Of a DNA stretch of 64,000 nucleotides, positions 1 through 8,254 are shown one piece after another (positions within the stretch are counted from its first letter, which is position 1; every line of letters begins with the position of its first letter). The notes under the pieces are model-generated. The model did no database searches and was not told the DNA's origin. It worked only from the letters and a program-made list of their open reading frames with translations. The translations under genes were made by a program, and so were the position numbers. The DNA lies in NCBI RefSeq assembly GCF_016127315.1, contig NZ_CP065997.1:3472001-3536000 (forward strand). The letters are read 5' to 3'. This DNA comes from Achromobacter deleyi. GTDB lineage: Bacteria > Pseudomonadota > Gammaproteobacteria > Burkholderiales > Burkholderiaceae_B.

Positions 1-270
1 CGGCGTCTCCACCAGCGCCGCGTCCACCAGCATCGCCTCGTCGCGCTGCTGCGACAGCCGCGTCTTGCGGATCCGGTTGATCCCCGCCACGAAATAGACG
101 GCCGCCCCGAACAGCGGCGAAAACAGCGCCAGCCCGACCCAGCCGATGGCCGACCGCACATCCTGCTTGGTCATGGCCGCATGCACCGCCGCGCCCGCGC
201 CCGCCACCACGCTGATGGTGAACACCATGTGGGGCCAGTAATCGATTAGTAGTTGGTGTATGCGATCCAT
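1..270 (-). CDS. Cardiolipin synthase-like protein, N-terminal part (runs off the window)
   Basis: The reading frame begins with ATG at 268-270 and stays open to base 1, giving 90 residues. Two hydrophobic segments (about residues 10-32 and 43-63) followed by a basic NRIRKTRL stretch match the PLDc_N anchor that precedes the phospholipase D catalytic domains of bacterial cardiolipin synthases. Those HKD motifs would lie outside the window, so the enzyme assignment rests on the anchor alone. It is host DNA, transcribed away from tRNA-His. Confidence 0.6.
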   Translation of the reverse strand, partial: MDRIHQLLIDYWPHMVFTISVVAGAGAAVHAAMTKQDVRSAIGWVGLALFSPLFGAAVYFVAGINRIRKTRLSQQRDEAMLVDAALVETP

Positions 271-397
271 AGCGACGGCGAAGCGCGGGCCTCCAGAGGG
301 TGATCCGAGCGCCAAGGATAGCAAGGTCGACGGTGGCGGCAAATCCGGCCGGCTCGGGCCGTTGGCCGCGGCGGATCGCTGGCGGGGGACAGACCGT

Positions 398-427
398 TTT
401 ACACAGCCCGAAAAATCGTGCTATAGT
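398..427 (+). promoter_or_regulatory. Probable sigma-70 promoter of tRNA-His
   Basis: TTTACA at 398-403 and TATAGT at 422-427 are separated by 18 bases and lie about 65 bases before the tRNA. No other gene follows on this strand before the tRNA. The rest of 271-490 shows no convincing gene. Confidence 0.6.
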
Positions 428-490
428 TCGGCCTCTTCGCGGTTGGACACGGAAACAACGGGTTCGGCGGCAAAGAGAAACACCCCAGTG

Positions 491-566
491 GTGGCTGTAG
501 CTCAGTTGGTAGAGTCCTGGATTGTGATTCCAGTTGTCGTGGGTTCGAGTCCCATCAGCCACCCCA
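491..566 (+). tRNA. tRNA-His (anticodon GTG)
   Basis: The cloverleaf has acceptor arms GTGGCTG and CAGCCAC (556-562), a D-arm with AGCTCAGTTGGTAGAG, the anticodon loop TTGTGAT with anticodon GTG, and T-arm GGGTTCGAGTCCC. CCA is encoded at 564-566. The base at 490 is G and can serve as the His-specific G-1 opposite C73. The 5' half is host DNA; the 3' half from 519 is supplied by the phage and restores the gene. Confidence 0.97.
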
Positions 567-567
567 A
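519..567 (+). repeat. attL core: tRNA-His 3' half
   Basis: These 49 bases recur without mismatch at 43295-43343. They cover the anticodon arm, variable loop, T-arm and 3' end of tRNA-His plus one base. Beyond them the two copies continue with scattered differences through the terminator hairpin. The integrase gene lies immediately inside, as expected for attL. Confidence 0.93.
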
Positions 568-583
568 GAATTCAAATGAAATC

Positions 584-615
584 AGGCACTTACGCGAAAG
601 CGGAGTGCCTTTTTT
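584..615 (+). terminator. tRNA-His terminator (phage-borne copy)
   Basis: The stem AGGCACT (584-590) and AGTGCCT (604-610) is followed by a T run. A diverged second copy sits after attR at 43361-43394, so the phage carries both the tRNA end and a terminator for it. Confidence 0.85.
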
Positions 616-656
616 CATTCCCGAATGGTGGCAAGATCCGACGATGGTGGCATGCG

Positions 657-1712
657 TCAGGCGCTGCCCTTGATCTTGACCACGCGCCGGCGGTCGTACA
701 CCCGCCTGGTGGTGGCCGGGTTGGCGTGGGTTTCCGGGTTCTCGTCGCGGCCCACCATCACCGTTACATAGTAGGCGCGCAGGTCGTGGAAGGTGAACCG
801 CTCCCGGCCTGGAACCTTGACCCAGTCGGCCATGATCTTCGACCACAGAGCCTTGAAGCCCTGTTCGGTATACGGCTGCCCGTCGCGGTTGGTGAACACG
901 AACATCGATTCAGGGATGGCCGATTTTCCGTCTCGCGCGCGGCGGTCCATCTGGGCGAGCTCGGCAAACAGCTGGCGCAGCGCCGGCGTCCACTCGATCA
1001 GGCCTCTGCGCAGCGCGTCGCCGGCCTTGGCCTTGGCAAAGCCCACCGAAATGCCAGCGGGCCCCATATCGGTCTTGCGCAGCTGCAGAAACTCCACGCG
1101 GCGGCGCCCGGTGAGCGCGATGAACTTGGCCATCAGGCCGATTACATGCGACGACGGGCCCTTCTTGGCCGCGGTGGCGCAGAATGATTCGATCTCTTCC
1201 CAGGACGGGCAGCGCGAGCGCGGGCGTTCCTTGTTCCGGCGCACCTGTCGGCAGGGGTTGGCCGTGGCGTATCCCTGTTCAATCCCAAATTGGAAGGCTG
1301 ACGCCAGGAACGCCATTTCACGGTTAGCCCGCACCGGCGCCGCAGCGCGCTCCACGCGAAGGTATCGCGCGATGTGGGGCGGTTTGACGTCATCAACCTG
1401 CATGGCGGCGAATCGCTCCAGAACCTGCTTGCTCGCCGTGATGTAGTCGTCTTGTGTCTTGGGCGCCAGGTCGTTTTTGAATCCGCCGCTGGCCATGTAC
1501 TCGCGGATCAGCTCGCCCACGGTTCCTGTGTCCGGCGCGCGGCGCTCCATTTCCAGCACGCGCTTGATGGCCTCGGTCCGGTCATGGCCCAGGTTGATGT
1601 ATTTCCGATCGTTGGTGTAATAGCGGAACGTCCAGCCGCCGTTCGCGCGCGGCCGCGCGTCCATGCGGGGCAACAGCCCCAGCTTCAAGTGTTTCGTACG
1701 CTTGGCAATCAT
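657..1712 (-). CDS. int: Tyrosine recombinase / phage integrase
   Basis: This 351-residue site-specific recombinase would integrate and excise the prophage at tRNA-His. The catalytic residues are readable: Arg about 204 in ALTGRRRVEFLQL, the HDLR box at about 309-312 (TFHDLRAYY) and the nucleophilic Tyr about 339 (TTRRVYDRR). The N-terminal part resembles the arm-binding and SAM-like core-binding region. I chose the ATG at 1712 because it overlaps the stop of the DUF4224 gene in an ATGA; an in-frame ATG at 1727 is the alternative. Confidence 0.95.
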   Translation of the reverse strand: MIAKRTKHLKLGLLPRMDARPRANGGWTFRYYTNDRKYINLGHDRTEAIKRVLEMERRAPDTGTVGELIREYMASGGFKNDLAPKTQDDYITASKQVLERFAAMQVDDVKPPHIARYLRVERAAAPVRANREMAFLASAFQFGIEQGYATANPCRQVRRNKERPRSRCPSWEEIESFCATAAKKGPSSHVIGLMAKFIALTGRRRVEFLQLRKTDMGPAGISVGFAKAKAGDALRRGLIEWTPALRQLFAELAQMDRRARDGKSAIPESMFVFTNRDGQPYTEQGFKALWSKIMADWVKVPGRERFTFHDLRAYYVTVMVGRDENPETHANPATTRRVYDRRRVVKIKGSA

Positions 1713-1933
1713 GCCGCGCATCTCCAATTCGGTTCGGCGCCGCGCTTGGGCCGGCGCTTTTCTTCGCCCGACAGACGGGCATCATGGTACTCGCGCAGGA
1801 TGCGGGGCCAGCCATCGCCGGCCGCGCGGGCAAACGGCCAGCCGTTCCGCTCCAACCAGCGGCAGGCCGCGGCCCGGGTGACATAGCCAGTCAGCGCTTT
1901 GATCTCGTCGGGCGTGAGGTAGGGGGAAGCCAT
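1709..1933 (-). CDS. DUF4224 family protein
   Basis: This is a 74-residue protein beginning MASPYLTPDEIKALTGY, with the CRWLERNGWPF segment typical of DUF4224. The family usually lies directly before phage integrase genes and is suspected to be a DNA-binding or excision-related factor. An AAGGAGAT ribosome site precedes the ATG at 1933, and its stop overlaps the integrase start, so the two are probably translationally coupled. The excisionase role is inference. Confidence 0.8.
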   Translation of the reverse strand: MASPYLTPDEIKALTGYVTRAAACRWLERNGWPFARAAGDGWPRILREYHDARLSGEEKRRPKRGAEPNWRCAA

Positions 1934-2202
1934 CACATCTCCTTCTTGTCGGTGTCGGCGCGGGCGGCGCGGCGCAGTTGGCGCAGAATCAGGCGAGCCA
2001 GGCGCTTGTGGACGCGCACCAGGCGCTCGTCGCTGCTCCAGTGATAGCCGCCACCGCATTCGGGGTCGGGCCTCTCGGTTTCGTATTTGCGCGCCAGCAT
2101 CGCCGCCGCTTCCCGGTTGGCAGCGGCGCGGGCGGTCAAGTAGGTGCGTCCATGGGTCGGCGATCGGTAGACGACGCGCGTGACCTGCTCAATCCTGGCC
2201 AT
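1933..2202 (-). CDS. Small basic phage protein, unknown function
   Basis: An 89-residue Arg-rich protein (starts MARIEQVTRVVY). Its TGA overlaps the DUF4224 ATG as TGATG. It contains HGRTYLTARAAANREAAAML, suggesting a short helical domain. I recognise no family. It is part of the leftward early operon. Confidence 0.6.
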   Translation of the reverse strand: MARIEQVTRVVYRSPTHGRTYLTARAAANREAAAMLARKYETERPDPECGGGYHWSSDERLVRVHKRLARLILRQLRRAARADTDKKEM

Positions 2203-3427
2203 CGCGTTCCCCTTGTTCGGGCTGGGTGGCATCGTCTACCACCTCGCCAACTGCGGCGCGCAAGGCGTCGAAAGCGGCATCGAATCGTGCGACGTTCTCA
2301 GGAAACACCACCAGCGCGCCATCAGCCCGGTCCCATACATGCCCGTACAGCTTGGTCATGCCCTTGGCGGCGGTCAGCAGCCGGCCGACGTCCGCACCCC
2401 CGACGCACTGCTGGCTGCCATCCTGGGCCGCCTGGGGCTGCTTGAGGGCGCGGATTCGAATGTGCGCGTCGGAGTAGCTGTTCTCTGCGATCTGGGCTGC
2501 TTCCTCCAGCGCCGCATTGCGCACTGCCTCGGCGCTGGCCTGGGGCGCGGGTTCGCCCATATGCGTCGGCCCGTTCTCTGCATTCAACGCAGCGACCAGC
2601 CGCGACGACGTTTCCCGCTCGGTGCGCAGGTCGCGCTCCGCTTCCCGTGCGCGGCGCTTCCAGATCGCCAGATCTTCGCGGGCGCCCTCATAGGCGCCCG
2701 CGAAGTCCACAGGCTTGCGCCAAAGCTGCGCAGCCAAGAACGGGTCCTTTTCCAGCCGCCCCACCGAAACGCCTTGCGGGTTGCATGCGCTGCACGGAAT
2801 CGACTCCGGGTAGCCGGTCGTGTGGCTTGTGTACCAGCCGGGGCCGCCACACCGCTTGCACCGATCCCCAGCTACAGGGGCGCTTGCCCGAAGGTTGCGC
2901 ACCGCCTGCACGACGGGGTCGACGGGTTCAGCGGCGTGGCGGGCTTCTATCTCGTTGGATTCCTTCTCATACGCGATCAGGTAACCGACGATCAGCCGCG
3001 CATCCGCTTCGGCGCTTGCCGGCGTCATGTCATTCCATTCCGTCTCCAGACACTCCGCAATGGCCTGGACGCGCCAGTCATCGAGCGGCGCGCGCTTCGG
3101 CTTGGCTACAGGTGCGCTTGCCAGGGCGAAGCGGGCGTAGTCGCGCATCATCCCGTGAATCTTGTCCAGATTCTTGAGCTGTAGATAGCTCGTCGGGACA
3201 TGGGGCAGCGGCGGCAGCGCCCGCTCATCGGCTACAGGGGCGCGCAGCTTGCGCAGCACGGCCGCCTCGACTTCCCGCGCCATCGCTCGGTCATTCTCGG
3301 CGCGCATGGTGGTGTTGGCCGCCGGCCAGTCGCAGGCGGTGTTGATCTCGTCGTCCGTCAGCACGTGCTTGGCGGTGTTGTTGGTGGCCGCCTGGGCGGC
3401 GCTGTTCGGGTTGGGGTGGTTGGTCAT
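2189..3427 (-). CDS. Hypothetical phage protein with zinc-ribbon motif
   Basis: A 412-residue mosaic protein. A CxxC pair set (CKRCGG ... CSACN, about residues 200-225) suggests a zinc ribbon. The C-terminal half is helical and charged (EAERDLRTERETSSRLVAAL). The ATG at 3427 overlaps the stop of the upstream gene. The function is not recognisable; similar patchwork proteins are common in leftward arms of Burkholderiales phages. Confidence 0.6.
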   Translation of the reverse strand: MTNHPNPNSAAQAATNNTAKHVLTDDEINTACDWPAANTTMRAENDRAMAREVEAAVLRKLRAPVADERALPPLPHVPTSYLQLKNLDKIHGMMRDYARFALASAPVAKPKRAPLDDWRVQAIAECLETEWNDMTPASAEADARLIVGYLIAYEKESNEIEARHAAEPVDPVVQAVRNLRASAPVAGDRCKRCGGPGWYTSHTTGYPESIPCSACNPQGVSVGRLEKDPFLAAQLWRKPVDFAGAYEGAREDLAIWKRRAREAERDLRTERETSSRLVAALNAENGPTHMGEPAPQASAEAVRNAALEEAAQIAENSYSDAHIRIRALKQPQAAQDGSQQCVGGADVGRLLTAAKGMTKLYGHVWDRADGALVVFPENVARFDAAFDALRAAVGEVVDDATQPEQGERDGQD

Positions 3428-4065
3428 AGGTCCAGTTCCTTGTTTATCGGTGTGCCGGCGCTGCGGGCGATGGCCAGCAGCACGTCGCGGAATTCAGGCG
3501 GCGTGGCGTTCCGGATGCGGGTTTTATCCTTGCCGCCAACCATGGCCATCATCCCCATGCGCCGTGCCTTTTCATAGCCGTGTAGCTCAAGAGCGCGCGG
3601 GTGTATGCGCTGAGGGGAGGGTCCCCATTTCAGCTCTGGCAGTTCGGTGCCGCACGCATATAGCCACGTCCCTTTGCGCGACAGGTGGCCGTAATGCCCC
3701 TGTTCGACATAGCAGGTCCAGCCGCCGAACGCATCGGCACGCACCCAGCGGCCCGCGCGCGGTGGCTTCTTCAGCCCGAACCAGCCCCACGCATGCGAAT
3801 CGGCCGGGTGTTCCAGGACGCCGCCGTAGTTGCGTACCGCCGTCAGCGCCGCGGCGAAGCAACCGCCGTCTTCACCCAGGCGGAACTGGTGGGGTTTGTT
3901 GGGCGGTCCGTGCCAGTACCTGCCCCAGCGCTGGCAGGGCGGGTGGGCGACGACGGGTAGATGCCCTGTGTACAGACGGGCATCTCGCTGCTCGTCCCAC
4001 GGGTCCACGCCAGGCGCGCCGAAGTAGGCGCCACCCGTCTCCACGAAGAGCGCGGCAACGTCCAT
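3424..4065 (-). CDS. Putative divergent DNA methylase-like protein
   Basis: This 213-residue protein has ALFVETGGAYFG near the N-terminus (residues 4-15), AHPPCQRWGRYW (about 40-51) and VLEHPADSHAW (about 83-93). These resemble, in order, the SAM-binding motif I, the PCQ catalytic loop and the ENV motif of C5-cytosine methyltransferases. The protein is shorter than the family and has no obvious target-recognition domain, so activity is uncertain. The start at 4065 gives a 2-base gap to the upstream stop, and its own stop overlaps the next ATG. Confidence 0.5.
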   Translation of the reverse strand: MDVAALFVETGGAYFGAPGVDPWDEQRDARLYTGHLPVVAHPPCQRWGRYWHGPPNKPHQFRLGEDGGCFAAALTAVRNYGGVLEHPADSHAWGWFGLKKPPRAGRWVRADAFGGWTCYVEQGHYGHLSRKGTWLYACGTELPELKWGPSPQRIHPRALELHGYEKARRMGMMAMVGGKDKTRIRNATPPEFRDVLLAIARSAGTPINKELDL

Positions 4066-4067
4066 GC

Positions 4068-4313
4068 TCACCTCCCCGCGCCCTGGCCGCGCTGCTGGGC
4101 GGCGAGTTGCCAGCAGACGGGCTTCTCGGTATCCAGGCGGCGCACCAAGCCCAGCTTCTCCAGGTGCAGAAGCCACGCCCGAACGGCGCCGCTGTGCTGC
4201 TGCTGGCTGGTGCCGAAGCGCGGACGCACCCTGTCGGCCACATCCCGGGTCAGGAGCGCGCCCGGGCCTGCCAGCGCGGCGAGAACCTTTTTCTCGTATT
4301 CGCTGAGTTCCAT
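4068..4313 (-). CDS. Small winged-helix-like protein
   Basis: An 81-residue protein (MELSEYEKKVLAAL) with the pattern LTRDVADRVRPRF ... AVRAWLLHLEKLGLVRRLD, which reads as a winged helix-turn-helix. A DNA-binding role is inferred. The ATG at 4313 overlaps the preceding stop as TGATG. Confidence 0.55.
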   Translation of the reverse strand: MELSEYEKKVLAALAGPGALLTRDVADRVRPRFGTSQQQHSGAVRAWLLHLEKLGLVRRLDTEKPVCWQLAAQQRGQGAGR

Positions 4314-5308
4314 CACGCCCCCCCCTTACGTTGGGCTGCAATGGCGGCGCGGTCCAGGCGTTCAATCTCGGCCAGGATCAGCGCGCCGGCCTTCTCCAGA
4401 TTGCGTCGCGCGGCGCCAGGCTTCCACCAGGCTGCATCCCACGGCCACAAATCAACGAGCGGGCGGCGCAACGGGTGCGGGTCATCGGTAGCGGTCTGGA
4501 GGGCAGCATAGCGAGCGTAGGCCGCAGCAGCCGAGGCCAGCTCTCCCAGGTCGTATTCGTCGTCGCGCTCGTCGGTCCATCCTTCCTGCTGCCGCTGGCG
4601 TTGGCGCTCGGCCAGCACATCGCTCGCGGCAGCGGTCAGCGCATCGCCAGCAGCGGGAGCGGCAACGGAAGCGCTGACCTCTCGCAGGCATTGGTTCCAG
4701 CCCCGGATGAATTCACCGTGGTATCGCAAGTCCGAAAGCGGCTTGGGCAACGCCGCGAAACCGGGATAGAGCGGCACCCACGCACCGGACTGCTTGCGAA
4801 CATCTTCGATGCGGTCGTTATGGATCGGGCCTTCGTGGCCCCCGTCGGAACACGGCCGGAACCAGAACAGAGCCTGCCGCTCGTCCTTCTCCCCCTCAGT
4901 CGCTACCGTGGAGGCGGGCGCGCCAGGGGCGGCGCAGGCGGGGCACGGTTCGGCGGTCAGGATATTGCCGACGGCGCCCTGGTCGTTGCAGGTCGGGCAG
5001 GGAGGTGCGGGAAGCGGCATCCAGTGCGTGGGCTGATGAAACAGCGGAGGCATCTCGCCGTCCAGTTTCCAGCCGCCCAGGCCGTAGAACTGGCCCGTAA
5101 TGGCTGCGTTGTACCGCTCATTCCACAGCAATACACGGCGGCCGTCCTTCGGCGCGCTCTCGATGGGAAGCCAGCCGGCGGGGTCCGCATTCCCCAGCGC
5201 TTCCATCATTCGCGCCGCGAGCTCGTAGCCGTTGGTGCGCAGATTGCGCGTCATGGCCAGCACCGCGGCCGGGCTGGTGTCGGGCAGGGTTTCGTTGTCG
5301 GTCGTCAT
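4313..5308 (-). CDS. Phage protein: DUF551-like domain, zinc ribbon and WWKP/AEIERLDR domain
   Basis: A 331-residue three-part protein. Residues about 46-105 (WLPIESAPKDGRRVLLWN ... PTHWMPLP) resemble DUF551. Next come CPTCNDQG and CPACA, a CxxC pair set. The C-terminal part (ERQRQRQQEGWTDERDDEY ... AWWKPGAARRNL ... ALILAEIERLDRAA) resembles a domain found in many phage proteins, some annotated as nucleotide diphosphohydrolase N-terminal regions. No biochemical function can be assigned. It overlaps both neighbours by ATGA or TGATG. Confidence 0.65.
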   Translation of the reverse strand: MTTDNETLPDTSPAAVLAMTRNLRTNGYELAARMMEALGNADPAGWLPIESAPKDGRRVLLWNERYNAAITGQFYGLGGWKLDGEMPPLFHQPTHWMPLPAPPCPTCNDQGAVGNILTAEPCPACAAPGAPASTVATEGEKDERQALFWFRPCSDGGHEGPIHNDRIEDVRKQSGAWVPLYPGFAALPKPLSDLRYHGEFIRGWNQCLREVSASVAAPAAGDALTAAASDVLAERQRQRQQEGWTDERDDEYDLGELASAAAAYARYAALQTATDDPHPLRRPLVDLWPWDAAWWKPGAARRNLEKAGALILAEIERLDRAAIAAQRKGGA

Positions 5309-5763
5309 GGTTGAGCCTCGGTGGTGGCGCGCGCGGCGCGCATCAGTTCGACGGCCACCTTCTCGGCAGCCCAAAGAGTAGGGACGTCCAGCAGGCCCAG
5401 GATGGTGTCGATCACGGCGCAGGTATGGGCCAGGATCGCGAGCTGGTCGTCGGTGAGAGCGGCGGGCGCGGTGTAGTCCTGCAATACCGAGCCGCCGGTG
5501 TTCAGGTGCTGCACTTCCTCCTGGAAGCGCGGGTCGTTTTCGATGGCCACGCCCACGGTGTTGAAGGTCGACGCCAGGTCGGTGCGCGCGTCGTCGTGCG
5601 GGTCCGTGCGCAAGCGGGCCAGCGCCAGGTGCATGTCCAGGCTGATCTGCTGCTTGAGCGGCGCCATCATCGGGTAGCGTCTCGCGGTGTGCTTGAAGGG
5701 GCGTCGCGCGGCGCGTTGGCGGGCTTTCTCGCTTTCGGCCTGGCGGCGTTGCTGGCGGTTCAT
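5305..5763 (-). CDS. Hypothetical phage protein
   Basis: A 152-residue mostly helical protein with a strongly basic N-terminus (MNRQQRRQAESEKARQRAA). I recognise no domain. The ATG at 5763 is preferred over an upstream start at 5793; its stop overlaps the next gene. The 84 bases upstream contain no gene. Confidence 0.6.
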   Translation of the reverse strand: MNRQQRRQAESEKARQRAARRPFKHTARRYPMMAPLKQQISLDMHLALARLRTDPHDDARTDLASTFNTVGVAIENDPRFQEEVQHLNTGGSVLQDYTAPAALTDDQLAILAHTCAVIDTILGLLDVPTLWAAEKVAVELMRAARATTEAQP

Positions 5764-5847
5764 CGTCGTTCTCGGTATATGGAGGCCGGGCACCGGCGGC
5801 GGTCGGATGGGGGAGGGAGTCCCGCCGCCGCCGGGCCGGCCAAAGGG

Positions 5848-6234
5848 TTACGCCTGGGCAGCCAGGCGCGAGCGCAGCTCGTAGCCCATCAACGGCCAGA
5901 TCTTCTGCACGGCGTTCTGACGGGCGATGTTGCGGCCGATCTCGGCGTCGAAGTTCTCGGGGCTGGCGCACGCGCTCTCGCCGGTCACGGTGAATCCGTT
6001 GCGCAGCACCAGGACGCAGAAGGTCAGAAGCCCCAGGGCCTTGGCATCGCATGCCTGGGCTTCCGGGCCGCCGCGGAAGTGGCCGTCAACCCCATCGAGG
6101 GCCGTGAAGAAGTGGCATTCCTTGATGTTGGCCTCGATGTCGGCCGGCGTGACGCGCGGTGCGGTCTTGCCCTTGGCCTGGATCTGCTGCTCGATGCCGT
6201 CGTCGTCGGTGCGCGGCGATTGGATGTTGTTCAT
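5848..6234 (-). CDS. Gp49-family phage protein
   Basis: A 128-residue protein with the family's hallmark stretch LTFCVLVLRNGFTVTGES followed by ACASPENFDAEIGRNIAR and KIWPLMGYELRSRL. It belongs to the N4 Gp49 / Sf6 gp66-like family (PF13876), which occurs in many temperate phages without a known biochemical role. Confidence 0.85.
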   Translation of the reverse strand: MNNIQSPRTDDDGIEQQIQAKGKTAPRVTPADIEANIKECHFFTALDGVDGHFRGGPEAQACDAKALGLLTFCVLVLRNGFTVTGESACASPENFDAEIGRNIARQNAVQKIWPLMGYELRSRLAAQA

Positions 6235-6269
6235 GGACTGCTCCTATGGGGTACTGCGTTGGGAAAGGG

Positions 6270-6800
6270 TTACGCCGCTTCCGGCTCCAGGTTCAGGCCC
6301 AGCGAGCCCTGCTTCTCGGCCGCCGGCGTGATGCTGATGGTGATCTCGTTGCCCAGCACCTCGTAGAGCTTCTTGACCTGCTCGCCGCTCGGGTGGCACT
6401 TCACGCGGAAGGTGGTGACCACGCTGCCGCCTTCCATCATTTCCACCGCGAAGCCGTCGACGTCGGCCGTATCCAGCTCGATGTCGGAATCGCCGCCCAG
6501 GCCGAAGTCGATCAGCACCTTGGCGCCGACCAGCTCGTGCTTGAGGCGGATCTTCTCGATGAGGTCGCCGAACACGCGCACGGTGGGCTCGGGCATGACG
6601 CCGTCGACGCTGCCCTGAGCCGGGTTTTCCTCGGCCTTGTAGAGGGCATGGCGCAAGCGCGGGTGGAACTCGGACAGCACGCCGTTGCCGGCGGTAAACT
6701 GGATCTTCAGGTCAGCGGCGCCCGCCGGCTCTTCGCCGTGGCGCTCGGTGCGCACGTTGATGTGCGCCAGGGTTGCGGTTTGCTCGGTAATCGAGAACAT
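6270..6800 (-). CDS. Phage protein of the recombination cluster, unknown function
   Basis: A 176-residue acidic, beta-rich protein (MFSITEQTATLAHINVRTE). It lies directly downstream of the exonuclease in the same operon. No conserved catalytic motif is visible. A role linked to recombination is suggested only by position. Confidence 0.65.
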   Translation of the reverse strand: MFSITEQTATLAHINVRTERHGEEPAGAADLKIQFTAGNGVLSEFHPRLRHALYKAEENPAQGSVDGVMPEPTVRVFGDLIEKIRLKHELVGAKVLIDFGLGGDSDIELDTADVDGFAVEMMEGGSVVTTFRVKCHPSGEQVKKLYEVLGNEITISITPAAEKQGSLGLNLEPEAA

Positions 6801-6819
6801 GGGGCAGGGCTCCAGGGTG

Positions 6820-7473
6820 CTACGTTGGGGAAAGGGTCAGGCGGCTCAGTTGCGTGAGCTGCTGATGGAAGCGCGTGACGCGGCGCTCGAAGTCGAGCAG
6901 GTCGGCCTCCAGGGCCTCGATCGCATCGTCGTCGCGCGTGATTCGCACGATGGTCAGCTTGCGGCCGATGGCCTCCAGGTCCGGCGCCCACAGCACCAGG
7001 TCGACCCACTGGCGGCCGAGCAGCCACATGGCGCCGTTGCACTGATCCACGTATTCGCTGATGTCGCCGGACACGACGGCGGTGAACAGAGTGTTGGACG
7101 ACACCATGGTCTTGATCTCGACGATGCCGTCTTCGTCGACCAAGCCGTCCACGCTGACGCCGAACTTGCGGTCATCGGTGGTGATGAATCCCGCCTCTTC
7201 GACGAACCGGCCGGTGGCGGCCTCGTAGGCGGCGCGGGCGTGCGGCTCCTGCTCGGTGCCGAAGCGCATGGCGCCGTTCACGAACACCTCGGCCGCCTTG
7301 CCGCCGGCGCGCTCGCGGGCCACGTCCATGGCGTAGTTCAGGCAGTTCTTGGACGGCTCCTTGCTTTTAAGCCGGTCGCGGCAGTCCTTGAAACGGCTGC
7401 CGGTGGTGACGCCGCGGCGCGCTTCCAGCCATTCGGGCGAGCCCTGCGGCTCCTTGTGGAAGATCAGGTCCAT
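6820..7473 (-). CDS. YqaJ-type viral exonuclease (lambda Exo-like)
   Basis: This 217-residue PD-(D/E)xK nuclease should digest one strand of double-stranded DNA ends, leaving a tail for the annealing protein encoded upstream. Visible family motifs are QGSPEWLEARRG at the N-terminus, FGTEQEPHARAAYE (about 71-84) and SVDGLVDEDGIVEIKT (about 106-121), which supplies the D ... ExK metal site. The ATG follows the ERF gene's TAA directly, so the pair is co-translated. Confidence 0.9.
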   Translation of the reverse strand: MDLIFHKEPQGSPEWLEARRGVTTGSRFKDCRDRLKSKEPSKNCLNYAMDVARERAGGKAAEVFVNGAMRFGTEQEPHARAAYEAATGRFVEEAGFITTDDRKFGVSVDGLVDEDGIVEIKTMVSSNTLFTAVVSGDISEYVDQCNGAMWLLGRQWVDLVLWAPDLEAIGRKLTIVRITRDDDAIEALEADLLDFERRVTRFHQQLTQLSRLTLSPT

Positions 7474-8247
7474 TTACTTTTCCTCCTGCTTTAGCATGGC
7501 CCGCTTGTCGGCGTAGGCCTTCTTGAACGCGGCGAACGCCGCAAGGTTGTTGGTGGACTCGATGGCCTTGCAGCCGTCCCGCCAGATGGCGGCGGCGGAT
7601 TCCATGTCGTCGGCCTGGGCTAGCCTGCTGATCCACTCGTCGCGCAGGTCTTCCGCTGCATGCGCGGCGCCGTTCCCGTCGTTGTCGTCTTTCTGTTCGG
7701 ACAGGCCGGTAATCGCCTTGAGCGTGTAGCGCTCCAAGTAGGTCTTGGTGCTGGCGCGGGCCTGAATGGCGTTCTTCGCGCCACCAGCGTCAGGCGGGCC
7801 GCCCATCGACACGCTTTCCTCGTGTCCGCCAACATGGCGCAGGTAGCAGGTCACCTCCATCCAGTCCTTTTCGTCGCGCGTAAGCTTCCAGGACGACGAC
7901 AGGCCATGCTTGGAGAGCGCCGGCGTGACCGCATTGACGACGTCGTGCAGCTCGGCGTAGGCCTTCCCCTTCAAGGGGCCATCCGTGACGTCCTTGCCCT
8001 TGATGATCTTGACCGCCTCGGCCTTGAAGTTGGCGAACGCCTCGTCGTAGGCCTTCTTGGCTTCGGCCTTGGCCCAGCGCTCCTGCAGGTCCATCATCTT
8101 CTCGACCTGTTCCAGCGTGGCGCCTTGCTGCACGGCCGCCAGCATCATGCCCATGGGCGAATTGGCGGCCAGCGTGGGCAAGTGGCTGGGGTTCGATTCG
8201 GGACGGGGGGCCACTTCGCGGGCCGGGGCGTCGATGATTTCGGTCAT
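7474..8247 (-). CDS. erf: ERF-family single-strand annealing protein
   Basis: A 257-residue recombinase of the ERF superfamily, which anneals single strands during recombination and genome circularisation. The core runs from about residue 45 (DLQERWAKAEAKKAYDEAF) through GKAYAELHDVVNAVTPAL and LRHVGGHEE to AGGAKNAIQARASTKTYLERY, all typical of the family. Its partner exonuclease follows immediately. The C-terminal 70 residues are variable and helical. Confidence 0.88.
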   Translation of the reverse strand: MTEIIDAPAREVAPRPESNPSHLPTLAANSPMGMMLAAVQQGATLEQVEKMMDLQERWAKAEAKKAYDEAFANFKAEAVKIIKGKDVTDGPLKGKAYAELHDVVNAVTPALSKHGLSSSWKLTRDEKDWMEVTCYLRHVGGHEESVSMGGPPDAGGAKNAIQARASTKTYLERYTLKAITGLSEQKDDNDGNGAAHAAEDLRDEWISRLAQADDMESAAAIWRDGCKAIESTNNLAAFAAFKKAYADKRAMLKQEEK

Positions 8248-8254
8248 GGCTTCC

